Source: Selenomonas dianae
GTDB taxonomy: Bacteria; Bacillota; Negativicutes; Selenomonadales; Selenomonadaceae
Reading direction: 5' to 3'
Length of the DNA: 64,000 bases
Assembly (NCBI RefSeq): GCF_030644225.1
Contig: NZ_CP128650.1
Coordinates: 1,912,001-1,976,000, forward strand
Part shown: piece after piece, positions 44,964 through 53,837 of the stretch
Layout of the letters: every line of letters begins with the position of its first letter
How positions within the stretch are numbered: position 1 is the first letter of the stretch
Position numbers and translations under genes: made by a program
Notes under the pieces: generated by a model
Databases searched by the model: none
Seen by the model: only the letters and a program-made list of their open reading frames with translations
Told to the model about the DNA's origin: nothing

Positions 44964-46067
44964 TCACGCTCTGCAGGAAAGAACCACGTCACAAATACGA
45001 TCCACCTCCGCCGCCTCCAGTTCCGGATAGATCGGCAGTGTCAGAACGCGGTTGGCAATATCACGCGCAATCGGGGTCTGCTCTACGTCATACTTCCCAT
45101 GGAAACATTCAAAGGTATTCGTGAGCGGGTAGAAATACTTCCTGCTGTGTACGTCGGCCCGCTCCAACGCGGCAAACACATCGTCGCGCGTACTGCCGAA
45201 CTCCTTTTCATGAAACACCACGGGGAAATAGGCGTAGTTCGGCACGACATCCGTCTGCATGGGGTTCAGCTGCACGCCGCCGATGCCTTCCAACCGCTCA
45301 CGATAGCGTTCCGCGACCGCCTTGCGCCGCGCAATATCGTCATGGACATGGCGCAGGTTGCACAGCCCCATCGCCGCACAGAACTCGTTCATCTTCGCAT
45401 TGGAGCCGATGCCGTCGACGCACTCCGCGTCGCGAATGCCAAAGTTCTTCAGGCGGTACAGCTTTCGCCCAAGCTCCTCATCGCGAAAGCACGCCGCGCC
45501 GCCCTCGATGGTGTGAAAGACCTTTGTCGCATGGAAACTGAAACACGCAACATCGCCGTACACTGCCGTACTCCGCCCCCGATAACGCACGCCAAAGGAA
45601 TGTGCGGCATCATAGATCACCTTCAGCCCATACCTGCGGGCAATGCGCTCGATCTCCTCCACACGGCAGACATTCCCATAGACATGGACGGGCATAATGG
45701 CAGACGTGCGCTCTGTAATCAGACGCTCGATCTTCGTCACATCCATCGTATAGTCCTCAGGGTCAATATCGCAGAATACCGGCTCCAGTCCGTTGCGTAC
45801 AATCGCGTGCGTCGTCGAGGCAAATGTGAACGGTGTCGTGACGACCTCGCCCGTGAGATTCATCGCCTGCAGCGAGAGTTCGAGCGCCATATGTCCGTTC
45901 GTAAAGAGCTCGACCTGTGCCACACCAAAAAAGTTCCTCAGGGCTGATTGAAACTCCTGATGCTTTGCCCCCATATTGGTCAGCCAACGCGACTGCCAAA
46001 TATCGCGGATCTCCGCGATGTACTCCTCCATCGACGGCATCGACGACCGCGTCACCATGATACTCAT
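44964..46067 (-). CDS. DegT/DnrJ/EryC1-type sugar aminotransferase
   Basis: 367 residues, PLP-dependent. Schiff-base Lys182 lies in FSFHATKVFHTIEGGA and the cofactor Asp153 in IYDAAHSFG. TNGHMALELSL near the N-terminus and a MPVHVYGN motif are typical. These enzymes aminate keto-sugars attached to nucleotides (the VioA/FdtB group makes 4-amino-4,6-dideoxy sugars). It is the last gene of the glycan operon. A non-sugar aldehyde acceptor is conceivable given the LuxC genes upstream, but is only inference. Confidence 0.9.
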   Translation of the reverse strand: MSIMVTRSSMPSMEEYIAEIRDIWQSRWLTNMGAKHQEFQSALRNFFGVAQVELFTNGHMALELSLQAMNLTGEVVTTPFTFASTTHAIVRNGLEPVFCDIDPEDYTMDVTKIERLITERTSAIMPVHVYGNVCRVEEIERIARRYGLKVIYDAAHSFGVRYRGRSTAVYGDVACFSFHATKVFHTIEGGAACFRDEELGRKLYRLKNFGIRDAECVDGIGSNAKMNEFCAAMGLCNLRHVHDDIARRKAVAERYRERLEGIGGVQLNPMQTDVVPNYAYFPVVFHEKEFGSTRDDVFAALERADVHSRKYFYPLTNTFECFHGKYDVEQTPIARDIANRVLTLPIYPELEAAEVDRICDVVLSCRA

Positions 46068-46093
46068 ACCCTGCCTCCCCGCTGCATAGATTA

Positions 46094-47710
46094 TCAGCCC
46101 TCATCCATATGCAATACGAGCGTTGTGTCAATATCGAACGCAATGCGGCAATCGTTGCGGAGAGCCTCCGACATCCCTGCAAAAACGCACAGCAGATCAC
46201 GAAATTCCGCATCGTCCCAAAGATTGGGCGTCATTGTGGCTATCCGAAGAAATTCACTTGCCATCCTCAACCAGCCCGTAACAGCCTTTCGACGTGTATC
46301 TGAATCATGGAGGTAGATATTGCGTTTCATTGCCTCTCGAATGACCAGCGCCCAACAAATGATACAACGAATGCGGCAGGGCAGCGATCGCTGTTCATTC
46401 CCGTCATGAACACGGAACTTGCTCAGCGGCTGTGGAAAATACACCATATTTCCTTGACTGAGCAGACGCAGCCACGTGGGAAAATCTGATATGAGATATT
46501 TGCCCTCTCGGCCCGAAAAGCCCAGATCATGCCCATCCAACATAAATTTCTTTTTGAGCAGTGCCGTGGTCGGTTCACCGACAAAATTAGTCAGATGTGC
46601 AAGAATATTCGCTCCAATTGTCTCGCCGCTGAATTTCGTAACCTCCTGAGCAATGGGGCTTGTTACAGGAATATCCGGCAGCTTATTTCCATCCGCATCG
46701 ATAAGTTCCCGATACGATGTAACAAAACTAATGTCGGGGTGTGCAAAGAACGCGTCCATCATGACCGCGATCTTATCCGGCATAAAGAGATCATCGTCCA
46801 TCAGCCAGTTGACATAGCGTGCATCCGCGTTGTCATAACTGCGGGCGCGCGCCCAGTTCTCAAACGCCCCGTAGGAGGGATGGTGTTCGTAGTGAATGCG
46901 CGGGTCATCCGAAAAATCCCGCCGCATCATGTCCGCCGTCTCCGTATTGTGCGAGTTGTCCGTAATGAAAATGTCCAGATTGCGATAGGTCTGTGCAAGC
47001 ACGCTCTCAAGTGCAAGGCGGAAATAGTGCGGGCGCTCAAACGTTGGAATAATGACCGAGACGAGCGGATAGATGTCCTTGGAATACGTATCGAGAAACA
47101 CCTCACGGCTCGTTTGATTATACTGAAATTCCTTCTTGCCCGCAAGCAGCCACGCCTCTTCCTGTCTGGGCACAACTGTACGATAGCCCCTCTTCCGGAA
47201 TTCGATGCACTGCGCTTCCGCAAAAAAACAATCGCCATGGAAAAGATCACTGCGCCAAGGAATATCGTACTGCGTGGCGATGAGATCACTGCTCACCGCC
47301 ATGACATCCTCCACATCGTCCGCAATATCATCTCCGTGGAAGCCGGTATCATCCATATATAAAAGCTTTCCGCAGATCGATGGCGACTCTGCAAACACCC
47401 CCGATGTCGAGAGCTGCGCCGTACCGACGAGCCCCATAATGCCGATTGCGGGATCCGCAAATACGCGCAGCATCTCCGCAAAGAAATTCAGCCGCAAGAG
47501 GATGCTCCCCGCCGCGAGATAAACTTTATACTTCGCGTCACTCCCTTCCATCGCACGCTGATAGGCGGCTGCGACATTCCCACCGGACGGTATCTCGATC
47601 AGCTCCACCGCATAGCCCTGCGGCACATCAATCGCATCGAGATACGGGCGTATGGCAGAGCCTCCACCTGCATCGCACTGGGCAATGACTGCGATTTTCC
47701 TGTCATTCAT
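46094..47710 (-). CDS. Two-domain glycosyltransferase (PF13712-like plus GT2)
   Basis: 538 residues. Residues 1-200 match the pattern of the Glyco_tranf_2_5 domain (GYAVELIEIPSGGNVAAAYQ, SDAKYKVYL, GIMGLVGTAQL in pieces, then YNQTSREVFLDTYSKD). From about 213 a GT2 catalytic domain begins (PLVSVIIPTFERPHYFRLALESV in parts, with the acidic motif MDDD near 307). It probably transfers a sugar to a lipid-linked or protein glycan at the membrane. ATG at 47710 is preferred to an in-frame TTG six bases earlier. Base composition is lower in GC than the flanks. Confidence 0.85.
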   Translation of the reverse strand: MNDRKIAVIAQCDAGGGSAIRPYLDAIDVPQGYAVELIEIPSGGNVAAAYQRAMEGSDAKYKVYLAAGSILLRLNFFAEMLRVFADPAIGIMGLVGTAQLSTSGVFAESPSICGKLLYMDDTGFHGDDIADDVEDVMAVSSDLIATQYDIPWRSDLFHGDCFFAEAQCIEFRKRGYRTVVPRQEEAWLLAGKKEFQYNQTSREVFLDTYSKDIYPLVSVIIPTFERPHYFRLALESVLAQTYRNLDIFITDNSHNTETADMMRRDFSDDPRIHYEHHPSYGAFENWARARSYDNADARYVNWLMDDDLFMPDKIAVMMDAFFAHPDISFVTSYRELIDADGNKLPDIPVTSPIAQEVTKFSGETIGANILAHLTNFVGEPTTALLKKKFMLDGHDLGFSGREGKYLISDFPTWLRLLSQGNMVYFPQPLSKFRVHDGNEQRSLPCRIRCIICWALVIREAMKRNIYLHDSDTRRKAVTGWLRMASEFLRIATMTPNLWDDAEFRDLLCVFAGMSEALRNDCRIAFDIDTTLVLHMDEG

Positions 47711-47725
47711 ACGCAACGTTCCCTT

Positions 47726-48688
47726 CTATCGCCAAAGTCCATGTCTTTGCAAAAACGCAGCCGGATCGTTCATAACATCCAGGTGCTCATGTATCTTTTC
47801 CAGCGGCCAGTCCCACCAGCGCAGATGCAGGAGGGATTCAATCATCTCGGGAGGAAAACGGTACTTGATGATCTGTGCGGGATTGCCGCCCACGATGGCG
47901 TAGGGCGGTACATCCTTCACAACGACACTGTCCGCCGCGATCACCGCACCGTCCCCGACCGTCAGAATGCCGCTGTCGCCCGCTGCCTTCAGGCGACTGC
48001 CGCGTCCGATCCAAACATCCGAACCGATATGTACCCCCCCCGCATAACTCTTATACCCCAGAGAGGAACACCAATCCTCCGCATCAAAATCCATACACCC
48101 CGGATCATAAGTAGTGATGCGGCGGTAGTCATGCTGATTGTTCAAGCCGACCTCAAGGACAACGTGCGGGCCAAAGGACGTGTAATTCCCGATGCGCACC
48201 TCCTGCACGCCGCCGCGATAGCCCCATTCGATGCGTCCGCCAAAATAACTCTTTACGCCGACCGAGACCGTACGTGAACCATACGACCAGACGCGCGGAA
48301 TCTCTGCCCGCGTCACATCCAAAAACGCCTCTTCCCGATCCGTAAGTTCCGCTTGAAGCGGCGCATAGCCGACATTTTCCGCAAAGAGGCGCGGCACGTC
48401 CAGCCCCGGCATCCGAAAAATACGCCCATCAAGCAGCGCTGCACGCGGAATCTCGGGTGCACAGCGCCGCAGATACGCAATCATCGGAAAGAGCTTCGAG
48501 CAGGAAAGCAGGACGCGATGAATTTCCACCTCTCCCCTCACGCCCTCGACGGAAAGCCCCCGTTCCGTACATCTCGCATAACCGACAATCGAAAGCGTCC
48601 CCTCCTGCTCCGCACGCCGATAACGAGGAATAAGCTCCTCGTCCAAGTCGCCGCCGAGAACGACGAGTACCTTCGTACACATGGGCAT
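47726..48688 (-). CDS. CatB/XAT-like O-acyltransferase with a G8 tract in the coding region
   Basis: 320 residues. The N-terminal 120 residues are not recognised. Then comes a left-handed beta-helix acyltransferase of the xenobiotic (CatB/VatD) type, with catalytic-type His186 in LNNQHDYRRITTYDP and hexapeptide turns VHIGSDVWIGRGS and VIAADSVVVKDVPPYAIVGGNPAQ. It is expected to acetylate, or otherwise acylate, a sugar hydroxyl with acyl-CoA. Codons 216-219 (A-G-G-V) include eight consecutive Gs at 48041-48034. In this sequence the frame is intact. Confidence 0.83.
   Translation of the reverse strand: MPMCTKVLVVLGGDLDEELIPRYRRAEQEGTLSIVGYARCTERGLSVEGVRGEVEIHRVLLSCSKLFPMIAYLRRCAPEIPRAALLDGRIFRMPGLDVPRLFAENVGYAPLQAELTDREEAFLDVTRAEIPRVWSYGSRTVSVGVKSYFGGRIEWGYRGGVQEVRIGNYTSFGPHVVLEVGLNNQHDYRRITTYDPGCMDFDAEDWCSSLGYKSYAGGVHIGSDVWIGRGSRLKAAGDSGILTVGDGAVIAADSVVVKDVPPYAIVGGNPAQIIKYRFPPEMIESLLHLRWWDWPLEKIHEHLDVMNDPAAFLQRHGLWR
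48034..48041 (-). repeat. G8 homopolymer inside the O-acyltransferase gene
   Basis: Eight Gs on the coding strand across codons 216-219. Loss or gain of one would truncate the protein within its hexapeptide domain. Confidence 0.85.
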
Positions 48689-48700
48689 ATCCCCCTCCGT

Positions 48701-49906
48701 TCAAACCGCCCAGATCACACGGCTCATCGTCCGAATGAGATCAACACCGTCCCAGACGAGCGCAAAGTCCATCGTACGTCCCATGGGTACAATGCGATCC
48801 ACGCCGGCAGGGCGCATGGCAAGCACCTCCCGCAAGAGGCTGTCCCGCTCCACGCCATAATACGAAAGCGTCTGGCACGAAATACCGCACAGCGGTCGTA
48901 TCTCTGCAAGTTCCTGCGCCCGATATTCGATAAAGAAACCGCTTCCCGCCTTGTAGGCAGCAAGTTCCTCCGTCAGCTTTGCCACACAGACGCGCGTAAT
49001 AAGGTTGTCCTCCATCGGAACCTGCCGCGCCTCAAAGCACGCACCAAGCCGATAGAGCTGCGTCAGCTTATCCACCGCCTGAACACCTTGCAGCGTGTAG
49101 CGATCCTTCACAAGCGTATGCAGGGTGCTCCAAAACACCTCCTGCGCCGCCTTTACCTTCTCTGCTGCACCGAGCCAGATAATAAAATGTGGCGCGGTAC
49201 AGGCATTTTGGTCGCTAAGATAGGTATCGTTGTAAAAGTCCTGTGTAATGCGCTCCTTGTCCGCTGCCACAAGATAGGCATCGGCGTCAAGAACGGCGAG
49301 CGAATGACGGTCGGCAAACGTGATTTCATGCGCACGCGGAGCAAGGGGCGAGCGGCGTATCTCTTCAATCGTCGCATCGCCGCCCCATATGACACGGGTC
49401 TGACACATACGTGAATAGTGTTCGTTCACCTCCTGCGCGTGCCCGTAACGGACAAAGAGGAAGTACGGCAGGAGTGCAGGAAAGTCCACCAGCGTTTCCG
49501 CGAAAATCCGACAGAGAACATCGACCTGCGGGAAGGCCTTTGACGGCAGACGCACAATGCTCGCGTTTCCCGCGAGAAATGCCGCAAGACATGAGTAGGC
49601 AAAGTTCACCGCCACATTCGAGGGTGCAATGTGAAAGACAATGCCGCGCCCAATCCTCTTTTTCTCCGCCTCATAGACGCGCTGCATTTGGCGAAGCGCG
49701 GCGGGACGGCACCAAAAGCCGAGTGTTACAACATCGGGGTACGCCCTTGCCGCCGTATCCGCAAGAATCCGTGCCGAGAGTGCGGAGAGGAACGCACACG
49801 CCGCCTCCGAAAAAATCGGAAGCGGGCGCACGTCCGCCATCTGCGCCTCGCTTTCTGCGCTGCCGAGCACATAGTCCACACCCTCAAAACGCTGCCGCAT
49901 AGGCAT
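48701..49906 (-). CDS. LuxC-like acyl reductase, copy 1
   Basis: 401 residues, LuxC family of the aldehyde dehydrogenase superfamily. The nucleotide-loop region is GRGIVFHIAPSNVAVNFAYS, and the catalytic-type Cys236 lies in SDQNACTAPHF. In luminous bacteria LuxC reduces an acyl group received from LuxE to fatty aldehyde with NADPH. The last 100 residues (IVPMGRTMDFALVWDGVDLI) match copy 2 closely. The start overlaps LuxE copy 1 by 23 bp. High GC, like the host. There is no luciferase in the window, so the product aldehyde, if formed, serves another purpose. Confidence 0.85.
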   Translation of the reverse strand: MPMRQRFEGVDYVLGSAESEAQMADVRPLPIFSEAACAFLSALSARILADTAARAYPDVVTLGFWCRPAALRQMQRVYEAEKKRIGRGIVFHIAPSNVAVNFAYSCLAAFLAGNASIVRLPSKAFPQVDVLCRIFAETLVDFPALLPYFLFVRYGHAQEVNEHYSRMCQTRVIWGGDATIEEIRRSPLAPRAHEITFADRHSLAVLDADAYLVAADKERITQDFYNDTYLSDQNACTAPHFIIWLGAAEKVKAAQEVFWSTLHTLVKDRYTLQGVQAVDKLTQLYRLGACFEARQVPMEDNLITRVCVAKLTEELAAYKAGSGFFIEYRAQELAEIRPLCGISCQTLSYYGVERDSLLREVLAMRPAGVDRIVPMGRTMDFALVWDGVDLIRTMSRVIWAV

Positions 49907-50963
49907 CGCTGCACCCCCTCAGTTCCGCCTCTTTCAGCCTGCCGAGCACCTTGAAATACTTCCCTTTACGTCCGCATGGGCAGTCGTCCTCACCGAGCAG
50001 AACGCCCTCGTCCTCCGTTAGGAGCGCGTGTCCCGGGTACGACTCCGGCAGGAGCGAGACCACCTCGATGATGCCGCGCTCGCCGAAATCCGCAGACGAA
50101 AAGTCAAACGGCCGGCGCACAATGATGTCGGCGTACGTGCTTGTGTGGAGATGTCCCTCCGCGCATTCGAGATGGATGCAGCCCGTCTGTTCCACCATGC
50201 CGTAGTAGTCCGCAACATCAAGATCGCCGCAGACCGTACGCAGTGCAGCGCGAAACGCCGCAGGCGTAACCGCCTCGGAGGCGAGCCTTTTCCAGCCGCC
50301 ACCATGAATCAATATGGCATTCGAGAGATCAAGCCGTTCCCCCGCCGCCCGCAAAGACTTGTAAAAATGCTGCCACACCATAAAGGTAAAGCCGAAGATC
50401 AAAATGCGCCGCCCCGCGTGCTCTGCGAGAAATGCGCGAACGGCATCGAGCTGCAGCTCCATCGCATCATTCAACGCGTAGAGCTTCTTGCGCCCGAAAA
50501 TCGAAAAACCGAGGATCCCCGCCCCGCGTGCCGAGAACATCGCACGGTTCTTGACCACCGAAGGGCAGTCGATGATAAGCATCGGCATACGGCTTTTTCC
50601 CGTCCATGCGGAAACGATACGCACAAGAGTTTTCTGCTGGTTCGCCGCTGTTTTGCGGTCGAGGAAAATACGTGATACCTGCTGCCCCGTTGTCCCCGAC
50701 GAGGTCATCGTCTTGAACACATCCTCCTCCGCCACACTCCGCAGCTCCATCTCCTTGAAGAGGCGCACAGGCAAAAACGGAACATCCTCCACCGAGCGAA
50801 CATCCGCAGCAGAAAAGCCGACCGCCTCCATCATCCGCGCATAGGGCGCACAGTGCGCCCTGTGGTGCTCCGTCAGGCGCAGCAGCCCCCCGCACAGGAG
50901 CGCCTGTTTGTCCGTGCGCCCCACGCCGAACGGCGGCAGGGCAAGCACATCCTCATACGTCAT
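49884..50963 (-). CDS. LuxE-like acyl-protein synthetase, copy 1
   Basis: 359 residues, adenylate-forming superfamily, LuxE type. The activation loop is SSGTTGQQ near 89-96, the YYGMVEQTGC core follows, and the CPCGRKGKY motif is present. A C-terminal Cys351 (RGCSDAYAAAF) is in the position of the Vibrio LuxE cysteine that carries the acyl group. LuxE activates an acid with ATP and passes the acyl to LuxC. The ATG at 50963 overlaps the ligase gene by 11 bp (TGACGTATGA junction). It is 23 bp overlapped with LuxC copy 1. Confidence 0.85.
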   Translation of the reverse strand: MTYEDVLALPPFGVGRTDKQALLCGGLLRLTEHHRAHCAPYARMMEAVGFSAADVRSVEDVPFLPVRLFKEMELRSVAEEDVFKTMTSSGTTGQQVSRIFLDRKTAANQQKTLVRIVSAWTGKSRMPMLIIDCPSVVKNRAMFSARGAGILGFSIFGRKKLYALNDAMELQLDAVRAFLAEHAGRRILIFGFTFMVWQHFYKSLRAAGERLDLSNAILIHGGGWKRLASEAVTPAAFRAALRTVCGDLDVADYYGMVEQTGCIHLECAEGHLHTSTYADIIVRRPFDFSSADFGERGIIEVVSLLPESYPGHALLTEDEGVLLGEDDCPCGRKGKYFKVLGRLKEAELRGCSDAYAAAF

Positions 50964-52365
50964 AATACTGCTCCAATGCGCGATAGACCGTCTTGCCCGA
51001 AGCATTCTTCGGGATCTCCGCGATATACTTCGCCGTGAGCGCCGTATGGTGCAGGCCGAGCTTTGCGCTCAAAAACGGCACAATCGCGGGAACAAGCGCC
51101 TCCTGCGTCACAAAGATATGGAGGTGATCGTCAACGCCCGCACACGCGACCTCGACCTCACCAAACTGCCGGCGCAGGATATGCTCAACCTCCTGCAAAT
51201 TCGTCCGCTTGCCGAACATCTTCAAAAAGCGCCGCTTGCGACCGACGATGGTATAGTACCCATCCGCATCGCGGCGGGCGAGATCGCCCGTCTCATAGCG
51301 GCCATGACGCTCGTCGCCCCGAGCGAGATCCGCACCGCCCTCCGCATAGCCGAGCGTAACATTTGCGCCATAGTAGACCAGCTCGCCGACGGTATCCACC
51401 GCCGTGATCTCCGCGCCCACCTCGTCGATGAGCGCGAACCTGCCGCCCGGGATCGCAACGCCCATCGCCCCGACCTTTTCAAGGGCATCCTGCGGCGGCA
51501 GATACCCCATGCGTGCCGTTGCTTCTGCCGCACCGTACATCACGACAAACGACTTGCCCTCCCGAGCGGCAAACTCTGCAAACTGCGCATGAAGTTCAGG
51601 GTCGAGCTTGCCGCCCGCCTGCGTCAGCGTGCGGAGCGCGGGGAGATCCATACGGAAGAAGCGGAGCCGCTTCAGCATCGCATAGGTATAGGGAACACCG
51701 GAAAGATTTGTAACTTTTTTTTCCCGCATAAGCTGCCAAAAACTGCGGTCAAAGAGTGTTTTGTCCGTCACAACAACCGACGCGTCGACCGCAAGGTGTG
51801 TATTGAGAACAGAAAGCCCATAGACATAGTGAAGCGGCAAATTCGTCACAGCACGTTCATCTTCGTGAAGATCCAAATACTTCACAATGGACGCTGTATT
51901 TGCCTTGAGATTATCATAGCTCTGCCGCACCAGCTTCGGGCTGCCCGTCGAGCCCGATGTCGTCATGAGGAGTGCGAGATCGTCATGCAGGGGAAAGGGA
52001 TGCTGCTCCGCAAGATCGTAAAGGACACTACCCGCTATGTGTAAAGTCTGCGTATAACGATCCAAAAAGTCGAAATGCGCTTCCTCCGCAAAAATATAGG
52101 TCGGTAAATACTTCTCTAAAAGGTTCTGAAACAATTCCTCATCCAAATCCTTATCGACCATAACGGGAACAATCCCATGGTTGATAAAGCCCACATATGC
52201 CGCAATGGATGCAGGCGTATTGCTGCACACCAAAAAAACCAACGAGCGCGTTGGTACCATCCCCGCAATCTTTTCCGATATATCAAACAACTTGTTGTAT
52301 GCCCACACTTCATTTTCCATAAGGAGTGCGGGCGTCTCGGCAAAAGATTTCAGATCAAAAAACAC
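50953..52365 (-). CDS. Acyl-AMP ligase (AMP-dependent synthetase family)
   Basis: 470 residues. A3 motif TTSGSTGSPK is at 135-144, A5 lies in MYGAAEATARMGYL, A7 in YETGDLARRDADGYYTIVGRKR, and the A10 lysine in PKNASGKTVYR. The enzyme adenylates a carboxylic acid and loads it onto CoA or, more likely here, the phosphopantetheine of the carrier protein encoded 11 bp upstream. Length is shorter than in fatty acyl-CoA ligases (about 550), closer to acyl-ACP ligases. An A8 run (51715-51722) lies in the coding strand. Confidence 0.87.
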   Translation of the reverse strand: MFFDLKSFAETPALLMENEVWAYNKLFDISEKIAGMVPTRSLVFLVCSNTPASIAAYVGFINHGIVPVMVDKDLDEELFQNLLEKYLPTYIFAEEAHFDFLDRYTQTLHIAGSVLYDLAEQHPFPLHDDLALLMTTSGSTGSPKLVRQSYDNLKANTASIVKYLDLHEDERAVTNLPLHYVYGLSVLNTHLAVDASVVVTDKTLFDRSFWQLMREKKVTNLSGVPYTYAMLKRLRFFRMDLPALRTLTQAGGKLDPELHAQFAEFAAREGKSFVVMYGAAEATARMGYLPPQDALEKVGAMGVAIPGGRFALIDEVGAEITAVDTVGELVYYGANVTLGYAEGGADLARGDERHGRYETGDLARRDADGYYTIVGRKRRFLKMFGKRTNLQEVEHILRRQFGEVEVACAGVDDHLHIFVTQEALVPAIVPFLSAKLGLHHTALTAKYIAEIPKNASGKTVYRALEQYYDV

Positions 52366-52376
52366 GGCACAGCCTC

Positions 52377-52616
52377 TTAAAATGTGATGTTGTAATTCTT
52401 CGACAGGATCTCTTTCCCCCGTTCAAAAGAATTAAAGTCGATGATATCATCGGTATCCATCATGATATCAAAGGCATCCTCGATGGCAGCCACCAATTCC
52501 ATGTGTCCGACCGAATCCCATGCACTGATGGACTGATATGTGAGTCCCTCCACATCGTCCTTGGAAACGCCAAGGCTGTCAGAAAATATCTGCGTGTACT
52601 TCTCCAAATTCGTCAT
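52377..52616 (-). CDS. Acyl carrier protein
   Basis: 79 residues, four-helix carrier. The phosphopantetheine serine is Ser35 in DSVGHMEL. The acidic helix after it (IEDAFDIMMDTDDI) is typical of the face that docks with partner enzymes. It is dedicated to this operon rather than to fatty acid synthesis, as it lies between the acyl-AMP ligase and LuxC copy 2. Confidence 0.92.
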   Translation of the reverse strand: MTNLEKYTQIFSDSLGVSKDDVEGLTYQSISAWDSVGHMELVAAIEDAFDIMMDTDDIIDFNSFERGKEILSKNYNITF

Positions 52617-52640
52617 GATATTGCTCCCTCTCTGTATACG

Positions 52641-53837
52641 TTATTGATTGTTGATCTTTCTGGAAAGTGTCAACGGCATATCATAGCCGTCCCAAACAAA
52701 GGACAGATCAAGGCTGTGTCCCATGGGAACGATGCGATCCCCCCCTCGCAGCCCCTGTTGGAAGATGATCTCCTTGATTTTATCATGCAGATGATCCCCC
52801 AGATACGTAACGGTCTGGCACCGCTTGCCAAGAATGCACGCCAGTTCATCCAAGTTCCCTAAACTATATTCGAGAAAGTACCCACAATTCCCTTTATAAT
52901 CCATCACATCCTCGTACAGTTCCGGCAACTCGATCCGCACCAACGCATTATTCTGCCGAATCTCCTTGATGCCGGGACAGGCAGCCGCAAGCACTGCCGT
53001 CTGCAGCAGTTTTTCCGACCCGCTGATATCGCTCAGTTGATACCCTTGATGTACTTTTTCTTGAAGACTCTCCCAAAAAAGTTTTTTTGCCTGATCGATG
53101 CAATTTCCTGTCCATAGAACCAGCCGCGTTGAGCTGCAAGCGTTCTGATCAGAATAGTAGGTATCGAGATAAAAATCGCGCGCAACGATCTGTGGTTCCT
53201 TCTGCAAATACGTATCCGCGTCAATGACTGCAATCGAATACCGATCCGCAAACCCCAACTCCACGCATCGGGATTGTGTGGTGTTTCTTTTTATATCTTC
53301 GATTGTTTTATCGCCGCCCCATATCATTCTGAGATCACAGAGTGATGACAGCACGTGCGTCGCCGCGTTGTCATGTGCATATCGAACAATGCAGATATAT
53401 GGATGCAGTTTCTGAAACTCCTCCTGCAATAGTGTGTTGATCGTCTCACACAGGAGATCCACCTGCTCAAACTGCTTATCGGATACACGGATCACAGACG
53501 CATTGCCGGCGGTCAATGCATAGACAAGGGAAACTGCAAACTGCACGGGAATATTCGACGGCGCGATATGGAACGCCATCCCCCAGCCAATTCTTCTGCC
53601 AGAAGCTTCATATTTGGCGGCCTCTTTTTTTATGGACGCCTTGCGAAGCCAAAAAGCAAAGGCAGCGATGTCCCCATATGCCTTCGCTCGGGGATCACGA
53701 AGCAGCACCTCGGATAATCTACCCAGAAAGGATACGACATCTTCTGAAAACATCGGCAGTGCCCGCGTCTTTTCCATATTGCAGAGGACATCCATATTTC
53801 CGACCAAAAAGTCGATGTCCCTATATACGTGCTCCAT
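52641..53837 (-). CDS. LuxC-like acyl reductase, copy 2
   Basis: 398 residues, homologous along its whole length to copy 1. The motifs are GRRIGWGMAFHIAPSNIPVQF in pieces, catalytic-type Cys234 in SDQNACSST, and the C-terminal RIVPMGHSLDLSFVWDGYD. The sequence is clearly more AT-rich than copy 1, and the two have diverged considerably, so this is not a recent duplication. The start overlaps LuxE copy 2 by 17 bp, the same layout as in the first pair. Confidence 0.85.
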   Translation of the reverse strand: MEHVYRDIDFLVGNMDVLCNMEKTRALPMFSEDVVSFLGRLSEVLLRDPRAKAYGDIAAFAFWLRKASIKKEAAKYEASGRRIGWGMAFHIAPSNIPVQFAVSLVYALTAGNASVIRVSDKQFEQVDLLCETINTLLQEEFQKLHPYICIVRYAHDNAATHVLSSLCDLRMIWGGDKTIEDIKRNTTQSRCVELGFADRYSIAVIDADTYLQKEPQIVARDFYLDTYYSDQNACSSTRLVLWTGNCIDQAKKLFWESLQEKVHQGYQLSDISGSEKLLQTAVLAAACPGIKEIRQNNALVRIELPELYEDVMDYKGNCGYFLEYSLGNLDELACILGKRCQTVTYLGDHLHDKIKEIIFQQGLRGGDRIVPMGHSLDLSFVWDGYDMPLTLSRKINNQ

